A stretch of 64,000 nt of DNA from Pseudomonadota bacterium. GTDB lineage: Bacteria; Desulfobacterota; Desulfobacteria; Desulfobacterales; JAHIVH01. Under the pieces are notes generated by a model. The model had not been told where the DNA came from and ran no database searches. It saw only the letters and a list, made by a program, of their open reading frames with translations. Of the stretch, positions 6,963 through 14,960 are shown piece after piece (positions within the stretch are counted from its first letter, which is position 1; each line of letters begins with the position of its first letter). The position numbers and the translations under genes are program-made. Where the stretch lies: NCBI GenBank assembly GCA_018816735.1, contig JAHIVH010000086.1:1-64000 (forward strand), read 5' to 3'.

Positions 6963-8921
6963 TCAGACAAAAAAGAGCAGCACCACAATGGCCAGAAAAA
7001 TATAGCCGATGTAAAGATGGATATCCCCGTGCTGAATCCATCTCAGTCTGTCAAACATCCACATCACGGGGCGGACAATAATCGTCGTCATATGGCGTTC
7101 GGCAATATCATCGATTCGACTGTGATAAATCGTTTTTTCAGGGAATCGGCCTTCAACAGGCGGGTGATGTTCCTGAAATGGCGCAACCGGCCTGAAGAAT
7201 TCAACAATGGAAGCCGAATAGGAAGAGCCGGTGTATTGCATTTTGGGGGTCGGTTGGGTAAATCCACATCCCCAGGTGCCCTTCCGTCCGACGGGTTTTC
7301 CCCGATAGGCCAGTGTTCTCATTGCCAAAAGGACCAATAGAACCATCAGAAAAACGACTGCCGCAAGTGTGATATTTTCCGTCATCTGAATGAATGGTTC
7401 CAGTGGAATCCTGCCATATCCCATTGAAACTGAAGAAAGCCCTTTTAAGGTCATCTGGATGAATATCCCCGGCAACACACCGATGATAATGCAAAAAGAA
7501 GCAAGTATCATCATGGCAAAAAGCATGGTATTCCCCGTTTCATCCTTATCTGCCGCAGCCCTGCTCCTGGGCTCTCCCTGAAATACGACACCCATCACTT
7601 TTGTAAAGCAGGCAAGTGCAAGCCCGCCTATCACAGCGAGACTGACAACGGCAAGCACACCTGCAACAAATGCGGTGTTGCCAAAAAGCGTTCCATTGAA
7701 TGCACCCAGGTAAATAAAAAACTCACCTACAAATCCATTAAACGGCGGAAGCCCTGAAATCGCAAGAGATCCGATTAAAAATGTCGCACCCGTGATTCTC
7801 ATGCGCTTCAGAAGACCCCCCAACCGGTCGATTGCGCGTGTCCCCGTTTTATGAAGAACCATGCCTGCCCCCATAAAAAGAAGGGATTTGAAAATCGAAT
7901 GATTCAATACATGGAGGAGCCCTCCTGAAAAACCGAGAATGGCCATCAAAGGATTACCGGTCGCCACACCGATCATGCCAATACCGATGCCAATCAGAAT
8001 GATACCGACGTTCTCTACACTGCTGTATGCCAGAAGCCGTTTCAGATCGTGCTGGCCGAGTGCATACACGACCCCCAATATGCCGGATATCACGCCAGCC
8101 ACAAGAACGATCATTCCCAGAACAGACACGTGATAATCAAGAAGGCTGTAAACCCTCAATATGCCATAAATACCGGTTTTGATCATCACGCCCGACATGA
8201 CTGCCGAAATATGACTGGGAGCTGCCGGATGGGCATGGGGCAACCAGACATGAAAGGGAAATACGCCTGCTTTGGAACCGAATCCGATAAAAGCCAATAC
8301 AAATACGATCATTTTTACCGTGTCCGGAAGGCCAGCCATACCATTAAAGCCGAACTGACTGGTGTACCCATAGACGACGCCAAATGCTGCAAAAATAAAC
8401 ATGGCGCCTATATGGGAAAAAATAAAATACAGATACCCGGCCTTTCTGTTCTCTGCCTTGCCGTAATCGAAAATCACCAGAAAAAATGAGGAGAGGGACA
8501 TGATTTCCCATGAAAGCATGAAGGTGATGATATTGTCAGCGGTCACAACGAGTGCCATTGAAATGATAAGAAGACTGAAAAAGAAATAGTGAACGGATGT
8601 GGCAAGGGCATTTTCAGAATGATCCATATAATGGTAGCTGTAGATCACTGCTATCATTGAAATCAGAAAAATAACAACCAGAAAGAATGCGGAAAGGGAA
8701 TCTATTTTATAGGACAGTTCAAAATGGTTGAGATATGTGAAAGAAAACTGGAACACCTTTTCCTGCCACAATGCCTGGGCTGAAGCAATCAGGCCTGAAA
8801 GGCATCCTGTTGCCAGTGAAACTACAGAGAGCATTTTCATCAGGGCGAAATTTCTTTGCCCGACGAGGGCCAGGATACCACCTGAAAAAAGGATCAAAAA
8901 AGACATGTAAAAAAGATTCAT
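6963..8921 (-). CDS. hyfB: Large antiporter-like membrane subunit (HyfB/NuoL-like)
   Basis: A 652-residue antiporter-like subunit and the first gene of the operon. The family core is clear: GFGSKAGVFPFHVWLPHAHPAAPSHISAVMSG-type sequence in the middle (written here in outline), then a YSSVENVGII segment. The open frame runs further upstream to 9038, but I choose the ATG at 8921 because AAGGAG lies 9-10 bases before it and MNLFYMSFLILF begins a normal first helix. The C-terminus carries extra helices, as in HyfB and NuoL, ending in a long hydrophobic tail. Length is close to E. coli HyfB (about 672). It should carry one of the ion channels of the complex. Confidence 0.87.
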   Translation of the reverse strand: MNLFYMSFLILFSGGILALVGQRNFALMKMLSVVSLATGCLSGLIASAQALWQEKVFQFSFTYLNHFELSYKIDSLSAFFLVVIFLISMIAVIYSYHYMDHSENALATSVHYFFFSLLIISMALVVTADNIITFMLSWEIMSLSSFFLVIFDYGKAENRKAGYLYFIFSHIGAMFIFAAFGVVYGYTSQFGFNGMAGLPDTVKMIVFVLAFIGFGSKAGVFPFHVWLPHAHPAAPSHISAVMSGVMIKTGIYGILRVYSLLDYHVSVLGMIVLVAGVISGILGVVYALGQHDLKRLLAYSSVENVGIILIGIGIGMIGVATGNPLMAILGFSGGLLHVLNHSIFKSLLFMGAGMVLHKTGTRAIDRLGGLLKRMRITGATFLIGSLAISGLPPFNGFVGEFFIYLGAFNGTLFGNTAFVAGVLAVVSLAVIGGLALACFTKVMGVVFQGEPRSRAAADKDETGNTMLFAMMILASFCIIIGVLPGIFIQMTLKGLSSVSMGYGRIPLEPFIQMTENITLAAVVFLMVLLVLLAMRTLAYRGKPVGRKGTWGCGFTQPTPKMQYTGSSYSASIVEFFRPVAPFQEHHPPVEGRFPEKTIYHSRIDDIAERHMTTIIVRPVMWMFDRLRWIQHGDIHLYIGYIFLAIVVLLFFV

Positions 8922-9180
8922 GAAGAAAGTCTCCTTCGTTATTTTACCTCGCCAGTAACCACAAAAAATATATAAATACAGAGTTTTAATGTATTTATAA
9001 CCATTCCGCTTTTCTTTGCATGAAAACCAACCCCCCAAACGCGACTAAAAAAAGGTCCGAGAAATTTATTTGAGAAAACGGGTTTAGTCAACATTCTTTT
9101 TTTTATGTACCTTTCTGGTATTGCCAGCCAGATGGATTTGCAATCAGATCCTGCCTTGTTCATTGGCCTGGCATTTAAAT

Positions 9181-9220
9181 ACATATTTGTATATTTTTTA
9201 TTATATAATAACAAATATGT
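9181..9220. repeat. AT-rich inverted repeat, possible operator
   Basis: Perfect 10-bp arms, ACATATTTGT (9181-9190) and ACAAATATGT (9211-9220), flank 20 bp of A/T. A second dyad, GTTGTT (9219-9224) and AACAAC (9234-9239), follows at once. They sit about 100 bp upstream of the sigma-54 promoter candidate, a normal distance for an enhancer-binding protein. Confidence 0.4.
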
Positions 9221-9311
9221 TGTTTTATATTTTAACAACATTGTTTCTTTTAAACAGACAACATATCGATTTTTATACAAATAAATTATAAAATCCGCCC
9301 TTTGATAATCG

Positions 9312-9327
9312 TGGCACGACAAGTGCA
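9312..9327 (+). promoter_or_regulatory. Sigma-54 (RpoN) promoter candidate
   Basis: TGGCAC-N5-GTGC matches the RpoN consensus TGGCAC-N5-TTGC with one mismatch. The GG (9313-9314) and GC (9325-9326) dinucleotides have exactly the -24/-12 spacing required. Transcription would begin near 9337 and read into the outer-membrane gene at 9425. A bound activator would be needed. Confidence 0.65.
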
Positions 9328-9424
9328 AAACACTTACAAACAACCCGAGGAGGGAAATAAATTCATCATTTTTAACACGCGGGAAGGGAGGATCCGTGAC
9401 CCGCAATGCAAAAGGAGAAACAAA

Positions 9425-10150
9425 ATGAAAAAATGGTCAGTATTGAGTACAATTTTGGCGTCACTTATTCTTGGATTTTCTGGCAATCTTTGGGGAGCAG
9501 ATGCCACATTCGATGTTACCGCAAATTCAGCTTATGTATGGCGGGGAATTACCTTTAATGACGGCGCAGTGTTGCAGCCATCCCTGGATGTGACCAAAGG
9601 GGGATTTGGGATGAATGTATGGGGGAATTACGATCTTGATGATTATGATGACACGCTTGATAATGGCCAGTTCTCTGAAATTGACCTGACATTGTCATAT
9701 GGATTTGCAATTAAATCGGTTGATATGTCGGTTGGGTATATTGAATATTTATTTCCCAATGCCTCCCCCGCTCTGCCGGCAGGCCGGGAAGTGTTTGTGA
9801 CCTGCGGCGTTGAACCCATAAAAGGACTCTCTCTGGGCCTTGCGGTTTATTATGAAATAGATGAGGTCGAAGACATATATGCCAGCATCAGTGCAGCATA
9901 CGGTTATAGCATATCCGAAGCCCTGAGCGTAGAAATCGGTGTATCTGCAGGTTATGTGGGCAAGGACTACTCTGTCGTTGGCGAGGCAGGCATGAACGAC
10001 ATTTGCGCATCATTGAGTGCAAGCTACGCCGTAAATGAAGCGTTGGGCGTGACAGCGGGCATTTATTATGCCGACACATTAGACGAGGATGTTCTTCCCG
10101 AACAGGACGTCACAACCTATGGCGGTATTGGCGCAAGCTATACTTTCTAA
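9425..10150 (+). CDS. TorF-like putative outer-membrane porin
   Basis: A 241-residue secreted protein with a clear signal peptide: MKKW, a hydrophobic stretch, then a cut near GNLWGA-DATF at residue 24. The mature part begins with a VTANSAYVWRGITF segment, which is typical of the TorF/gcw_chp family of putative porins, and the rest is alternating beta-barrel sequence ending in aromatic phenylalanine, as needed for BAM insertion. The open frame extends to 9302, but AAAGGAG before the ATG at 9425 and the signal peptide fix the start. It is monocistronic, follows a sigma-54 promoter candidate and ends in a GC-rich hairpin. Its cargo is unknown. Confidence 0.8.
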   Translation: MKKWSVLSTILASLILGFSGNLWGADATFDVTANSAYVWRGITFNDGAVLQPSLDVTKGGFGMNVWGNYDLDDYDDTLDNGQFSEIDLTLSYGFAIKSVDMSVGYIEYLFPNASPALPAGREVFVTCGVEPIKGLSLGLAVYYEIDEVEDIYASISAAYGYSISEALSVEIGVSAGYVGKDYSVVGEAGMNDICASLSASYAVNEALGVTAGIYYADTLDEDVLPEQDVTTYGGIGASYTF

Positions 10151-10549
10151 TCATACTCCCCAGGGGGCATGGCAAGAAAGCATGCCCCACCACCACCTTG
10201 CCCCCAATATTTTTAACTCCAGACTTTTCCAGGCTATGTTGATACGTTCGGCGTATGGACATTTGAAGGGTTGCCGTGTAGTGATGGCATCACGTTTTCA
10301 TGCATGAGAATACAGTCTTTCCGGTATGAATAGCCGAATACCTAGGATTTGATACAGTCCATGCTTGCCGGATGGCCTGAAACCATCGAATCGGATTTCA
10401 GGGATTTATTTAAAGACGACGATTTTGTTATTTCAGGATCAACGCCTGAGGAAAAGATGGCAAGTTTGGCCTGTGGGGAATCATCGGTCTCAACAAAGGG
10501 AGGAAGCAGGGGCTGCATCACACTCTCAGATAAACAGCGGGGGAATCTC
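10151..10549. other. Intergenic region with a cryptic open frame
   Basis: After the porin hairpin, the stretch 10200-10340 shows nothing. From 10349 a plus-strand frame starts with TTG (ATG at 10361) and stays open to 10663. Its first 65 codons look moderately protein-like (an FKDDDFVISGSTPEEKMASL segment), but it then runs antisense into epmA. The minus strand is open too (10342-10569). I recognise neither product. One of the two may be a gene fragment; neither is called. Confidence 0.4.
10164..10188 (+). terminator. GC-rich hairpin after the porin gene
   Basis: GGGGCATG (10164-10171) pairs with CATGCCCC (10181-10188) around a 9-nt loop, 13 bp past the stop codon. It lacks a T-run, so it is a weak or Rho-assisted terminator or an mRNA-stabilising structure. 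Confidence 0.5.
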
Positions 10550-11470
10550 TTAAAGGTCCTCAGGTACAAAAGACGTCACAGCATCAATTTCAGAAGAGTC
10601 TGTAAACAGCATCACAAGACGGTCAACGCCCAGGGCGATTCCTGCCGCCTCCGGCATATTTGACAGCGCATCAAGAAACTTTCTGGGTGTGGGATACGTT
10701 TTTTTACCTTGTGATGCCCTGAATGCGTTTTCTTTTTTAAATCGCGCTTCCTGTTCAACAGGATCCGTGAGTTCGCTAAATGCATTACAAAGCTCAAGCC
10801 CCGCCATATAAAGCTCAAATCGTTCTGCAAACAAGGGGTTCTCCGGCTTGACTCTTGCCAGCGCCCCCTTTTCCACAGGATAATCATACAAAAACACAGG
10901 CTTTTTAAGACCAAGTTCCGGTTCTATCTGAAAGGCCATGCACTCATCGAATCGATCTCTTGAAATCGCCTCTCTCATACTCAAACCGGCATAACGCGTA
11001 AAGGCATCCACGACTGAAAGACGCTCCCAGGAATCATTCAGATGAATCGTGTGACTACCGTAGATGATCGCATCACCGCATCCTGCTTTACAGGCAACAA
11101 ACCGGATCATCTCTTCACATTGGACCATCAGGTCCATGTAGCCAACACCACTTTCATACCACTCCAGAAGTGTCATTTCCGGCAGATGTTTACGCCCCCT
11201 CTCATTCTTTCTGAAACACTTGCAAATCTGAAATATTTTGGGGTAGCCTGCTGCCAGGAGTTGTTTCATTAAGGATTCCGGAGACGTCTGAAGGTACCAA
11301 TCACCTGCTTCTTCTGCGTCAATATGGGATTCCGGCAAAGGGCAGGGCAGGCGTAATGGTGTATCCACTTCAAGAAAACCCTGCTCAATAAAAAAAGACC
11401 GGATGGCTTGAATGATTTCAGCCCTCCTTTGCAATATCTGTTGCAGGCCTGATTGTCGAAACACGTTCAC
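10550..11470 (-). CDS. epmA: EpmA-type lysyl-tRNA-synthetase paralogue (EF-P lysine ligase)
   Basis: This 306-residue protein is a class II lysyl-tRNA-synthetase core without the anticodon-binding domain, the signature of EpmA (GenX/PoxA/YjeA). EpmA attaches (R)-beta-lysine to a conserved lysine of elongation factor P. Motif 2 is visible (FRKNERGRKHLPEMTLLEWY, 86-105) and motif 3 includes GIALGVDRLVMLF near 280-292, with the arginine that contacts ATP. Length fits EpmA (about 325) and not LysRS (about 500). No efp or epmB gene is present nearby. It is the third gene of the hydantoinase/deacetylase operon, 12 bp after the previous stop, which is an unusual setting. Confidence 0.88.
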   Translation of the reverse strand: MNVFRQSGLQQILQRRAEIIQAIRSFFIEQGFLEVDTPLRLPCPLPESHIDAEEAGDWYLQTSPESLMKQLLAAGYPKIFQICKCFRKNERGRKHLPEMTLLEWYESGVGYMDLMVQCEEMIRFVACKAGCGDAIIYGSHTIHLNDSWERLSVVDAFTRYAGLSMREAISRDRFDECMAFQIEPELGLKKPVFLYDYPVEKGALARVKPENPLFAERFELYMAGLELCNAFSELTDPVEQEARFKKENAFRASQGKKTYPTPRKFLDALSNMPEAAGIALGVDRLVMLFTDSSEIDAVTSFVPEDL

Positions 11471-11482
11471 TGCCAGGATAGT

Positions 11483-12805
11483 TTACTTGTTTATTTTTGT
11501 GGTGTGGTAAGTATCGCTGGGCCGATCCTGTAAAAACGCCCAGTTAAAATGGCCGTCCTTTGCTTCCTCATACCACATTTTGCCAATACTGCTGCAGAGA
11601 CGGCACGCATGAAGCGGAATATGGACCCCCAGGATGTGATATCCTCTGTCTGATGATGAGTCGATTTTTAATACACCGGCACAATCATCGCACACTCTTA
11701 TTTTTTCTTTCTGCTTTTCGTAGATGCCATCTGTATCATACATGATATTTCGAATCCGTTCATGGAATTCATTTTTCCCACGGAATTTCTTTTTTAATTT
11801 CTCCCGTTTATGCCAGTTTTCAAGCACGATCTTACCTACTTTCTGGATGTATCTCATCACATCCGGAGATTGTCTGTAAGATTCTCTGTTGAACGATGGT
11901 TCGACAACCTTGCTGTAATCCATTCCCGCAAGTGCCAGTATTATCCCCATATTCACGTAAGGTAATGCCCCTTCTATGGAATACCCGCCTTCCAGAACGG
12001 CAATATCCGGCTTTAACAACGACGTGAGCTCGGCATATCCCTGTGCCGAAAAATTCATATTGGTAATTGGATCTGAAAAGTGGTTGTCCTGACCTGCCGA
12101 ATTGACAATTAAATCAGGCTTGAACTCCTCCAGGATGGGCAGGACAACTTTTTCAATCGTATACAAATACCCTTCATCAGATGTATTTGGCGGCAGAGGA
12201 ATATTCAAGGTTGTGCCAATGGCATTTGCCCCACCTAGCTCATCGGTAAATCCCGAACCCGGATAAAGTGTGCGGCCATCCTGATGAATTGAAATAAACA
12301 GCGTATCCGGATCATGCCAGTAAATATCCTGTGTGCCATCGCCATGATGGCAATCCGTATCTACAACAGCCACGCGTTTAACGCCATATTCCTTTCTTAA
12401 ATATTCAATCATGATCGCTTCAATATTCACATTGCAGAAACCTCTCCCCCCATGGACAACGCGCATGGCATGATGTCCGGGAGGCCTGACAAGGGCGAAT
12501 CCGCGTTTAACCCTCTTTTTCAACACTGCCTTTCCAATAGTCTTGGCACCGCCTGCACTGATAAAATGAGATTCCGTCATGACGCGATCAACATCAGGCA
12601 CACAAAAATGAACCCTTTCCACATCCTCACGTGTCACCAGCTCCGGTTTATATTCAGTAATACCGTCTATATCAAAAAGCCCTTCTTCAAACACCTGATC
12701 CTGGGTATAAAGAAGCCTTTCTTCACGTTCAGGATGTGTCGGATCGATTGCCCAGTCAAATGCCGGGAAAAAAACAAGCCCTGTTTTATATTTGGCCTTC
12801 AGCAT
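11483..12805 (-). CDS. Histone-deacetylase-family amidohydrolase with C-terminal zinc-ribbon-like extension
   Basis: A 440-residue protein of the arginase/deacetylase fold (AcuC, HDAC, acetylpolyamine amidohydrolase). The active site is complete: H111-H112 in PPGHHA, D151 and H153 as zinc ligands in DTDCHHGDGTQ, D240 in the SAGQD segment, and EGGY with Y275. Substrates of this family are N-acetyl or acyl amides on lysines or polyamines. After about residue 340 there is an extra domain with C372-x2-C375 and C401-x2-C404, a likely structural zinc ribbon not found in the minimal enzymes. It lies 55 bp after a hydantoinase-like gene and 12 bp before epmA. Cytoplasmic; substrate unknown. Confidence 0.87.
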   Translation of the reverse strand: MLKAKYKTGLVFFPAFDWAIDPTHPEREERLLYTQDQVFEEGLFDIDGITEYKPELVTREDVERVHFCVPDVDRVMTESHFISAGGAKTIGKAVLKKRVKRGFALVRPPGHHAMRVVHGGRGFCNVNIEAIMIEYLRKEYGVKRVAVVDTDCHHGDGTQDIYWHDPDTLFISIHQDGRTLYPGSGFTDELGGANAIGTTLNIPLPPNTSDEGYLYTIEKVVLPILEEFKPDLIVNSAGQDNHFSDPITNMNFSAQGYAELTSLLKPDIAVLEGGYSIEGALPYVNMGIILALAGMDYSKVVEPSFNRESYRQSPDVMRYIQKVGKIVLENWHKREKLKKKFRGKNEFHERIRNIMYDTDGIYEKQKEKIRVCDDCAGVLKIDSSSDRGYHILGVHIPLHACRLCSSIGKMWYEEAKDGHFNWAFLQDRPSDTYHTTKINK

Positions 12806-12860
12806 ATTTTATACTCCAAAACCCCTTGTTCGCCTGAAAATTCAACAAAACAACTCCGTT

Positions 12861-14552
12861 TCATTGGATATCCGGAGATATCTTTTTCCCAATCTTTTCA
12901 TATCCGCTTATAATACCCGGTTTTACCTGAACCTTTACACGGATATTTTTCCCTGATGTATAAAACCCTCGAACCATATTAAATTCCAGTTCTTCTATCA
13001 CTTCCATCTCAAAATCATCCGCACTGGCACCTGCCAGGATCGATTTTTTCTTTAAGAGATCACATGCATCTGAAATGGCATTCTCTTTTGAATAGCTTTT
13101 ATTGCAGGTACCTGAAAAATTTCCTTCAGAAGATGTGATTACCCCTTGTTCCGTGTCAGCGAACAGGGTTACTTCAGATGTGGTACGTGCAATGGCCGCA
13201 CCAATGGCATTTGCGACTCCCCATTGCGGAACAGCGGTAACATTGAAATCCGAGACCAGGCCGAGATGTTTTGAAAAATAGGCGGCAGGTCCGCCCAGTA
13301 CCAGGATTCTGTCCGGATTCAACCGATACCCTTCAAGAACATCGTAAACCGTATAAACCGGTTTGCTATTAATCTGCACAATCATTTTTCCGGCTTCAGC
13401 CAGAATCAAATCACACGTTTTTTCAATAATTTCTCTGGCAGCATCTTCAACCGACACCCCCCGTTCCTTCGCGATGGCTCCGATTCCCTGAATCGCTCTG
13501 TCTCTGTCCCCGCCCTCAATTTTTTCCAGAACAAACAACGCATCTGTGGGGGTGACTTCCGGGCCGCCATAGGCAAGCGCAGGCCCCATTCTTTCAGGAC
13601 CAATAGTGAGCACATTATTGCTGAATCTGACGTAGCTGTCTCCACCCACGCCAATAGAATAGGTTTTAAGAGACCGAATCAACGTTTTATATGGACCGAT
13701 TTCAATCCCCAAAGGTTCGAGCACCGGCACGCCATCAATCAGCACACCGATATCTGTTGTTGTACCGCCGATGTCAAAAACAAGCACATCACCTTTTTCC
13801 GGTGCGGCCAAGGCAGCGCCCATGACACTGGCTGCAGGGCCAGAAAGAATCGTCTGGCCGGGGAAATCTATTGAAGAGGCAAAGCTCATCGTTCCCCCAT
13901 CTGCTTTTAGAATATGTATGGGGATTTTCAACCCTTTACTTTCAAGGGATTTTTTCACAGCATTAAAAAATTCTTTATGAATGGGGTAAACTGCAGCGTT
14001 GAGATAGGTCGTGGCGATTCGTCTTGGGAAATTCAGATTTCCTGAACTATGGTGCCCCATGAACAATTTGTCAAACATGCCTTGAAGCATTCCGGCAATT
14101 TTCAATTCATGGGAAGGATTGCGCGTAGAGAATTTCCCGACGATCCCGACGTGTGAAATGCCCTCTCTTTTCAGAGAATCTGCGATCTGTTTAATTTCAT
14201 CTTCATTTACGGATTGAATTTCTCGTCCCCGGTGATCAATGGAACCTGAAACGATATGATAGTAAGAATTGGTTCTGAATAACTCCGGATCAAGACCCGG
14301 ACCACCGGTCACAATCATGCCGACCGGCTTGATACGATTCTGCACAATGGCATTTGTGGTCAATGTTGTGCTTAGAACGGCCCGGGATATGATATCGGCA
14401 TCCAGCCCGTCCATAATTGTATCTAACCCCTTTAAAACGGTTGCAAACAGGTCTTTCGCATCTGTTAAGACCTTTTTCTGTCTTACCAGGCCATTTTGAT
14501 CCAGTAAAACCACATCTGTATGCGTGCCACCCATATCCAAGCCAATAATCAT
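12861..14552 (-). CDS. Hydantoinase/oxoprolinase family protein (HyuA-like)
   Basis: A 563-residue ASKHA-fold protein of the HyuA / 5-oxoprolinase / acetone carboxylase family. The N-terminal phosphate loop is GLDMGGTHTDVVL (4-16), and a second, FDIGGTTTDIGVL, lies about residue 256. These enzymes use ATP to activate cyclic amides or ketones. HyuA normally works with a HyuB partner; none is present, and the protein is shorter than typical HyuA (about 680), so it is probably a specialised member. It is the first gene of the operon, preceded by a good sigma-70-like promoter (14636-14664). The tail after about residue 470 (SSEGNFSGTCNKSYSKENAI) is less conserved. Substrate unknown. Confidence 0.85.
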   Translation of the reverse strand: MIIGLDMGGTHTDVVLLDQNGLVRQKKVLTDAKDLFATVLKGLDTIMDGLDADIISRAVLSTTLTTNAIVQNRIKPVGMIVTGGPGLDPELFRTNSYYHIVSGSIDHRGREIQSVNEDEIKQIADSLKREGISHVGIVGKFSTRNPSHELKIAGMLQGMFDKLFMGHHSSGNLNFPRRIATTYLNAAVYPIHKEFFNAVKKSLESKGLKIPIHILKADGGTMSFASSIDFPGQTILSGPAASVMGAALAAPEKGDVLVFDIGGTTTDIGVLIDGVPVLEPLGIEIGPYKTLIRSLKTYSIGVGGDSYVRFSNNVLTIGPERMGPALAYGGPEVTPTDALFVLEKIEGGDRDRAIQGIGAIAKERGVSVEDAAREIIEKTCDLILAEAGKMIVQINSKPVYTVYDVLEGYRLNPDRILVLGGPAAYFSKHLGLVSDFNVTAVPQWGVANAIGAAIARTTSEVTLFADTEQGVITSSEGNFSGTCNKSYSKENAISDACDLLKKKSILAGASADDFEMEVIEELEFNMVRGFYTSGKNIRVKVQVKPGIISGYEKIGKKISPDIQ

Positions 14553-14960
14553 TTCTTTGTCCTGTATTCAAAATTATGAAGCGTTGTTAGTCACCTCAAT
14601 CGCCTTAAATCAAGGAATGGAACCGTCTTCATCAGAATCTAACTGAAACAATAACCAATGTCAATGTCTCAGACCGTCCCGCTCTTTTTTCATCGTCCTT
14701 ATCAAATGATTTTTGAAATCATGCCTGTTCGACTATATTCCATAGAATTACATTTGCATTCAAACAAATACAATGTTAGAGTATACCATATTCCGACTCG
14801 GCGCTTAAACCTTATTAACAGCGTATTATAAAACGCGTAACCGCACAAAAACTCTTGGGACGATAGCACCTTTAAAATATTTCACATTTTTAAAAAAGTG
14901 TGGTATCTTTCATACTATTTTAGATTTAATAATATCGCTTTTTTGCCAGGGATAATTCCG
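14553..14960. other. Divergent intergenic region
   Basis: This region separates the minus-strand hydantoinase operon from the plus-strand diguanylate cyclase. The only feature I can support is the minus-strand promoter at 14636-14664. No tRNA, riboswitch fold or small gene was recognised. The cyclase frame is open from a GTG at 14898, but the later GTG at 14961 has the better ribosome-binding site. Confidence 0.5.
14636..14664 (-). promoter_or_regulatory. Sigma-70-like promoter for the hydantoinase operon
   Basis: On the minus strand TTGACA (14664-14659) is followed by a 17-bp spacer and TAGATT (14641-14636), a -10 element with four of six consensus bases. It lies about 84 bp upstream of the hydantoinase-like start codon. 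Confidence 0.55.

Larger units (their letters stand above)
8922..9424. other. Divergent regulatory region between hyf-like operon and outer-membrane gene
   Basis: This AT-rich 500-bp stretch separates the minus-strand complex operon from a plus-strand gene. It holds a strong sigma-54 promoter candidate (9312-9327, plus strand) and two inverted repeats (9181-9220 and 9219-9239), either of which could bind a regulator. A 155-codon minus frame covering 8939-9406 has no family resemblance and covers these sites, so I reject it as a gene. I could not find a convincing promoter for the minus-strand operon by eye. Confidence 0.6.

Noticed and set aside
1521-8921. A functional hydrogenase
   Set aside because: The large subunit lacks the NiFe cysteines, and no hyp maturation genes are present; it was called hydrogenase-like instead.
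8939-9406. 155-codon minus ORF upstream of the hyfB-like gene
   Set aside because: It covers the promoter and inverted repeats and shows no family motif.
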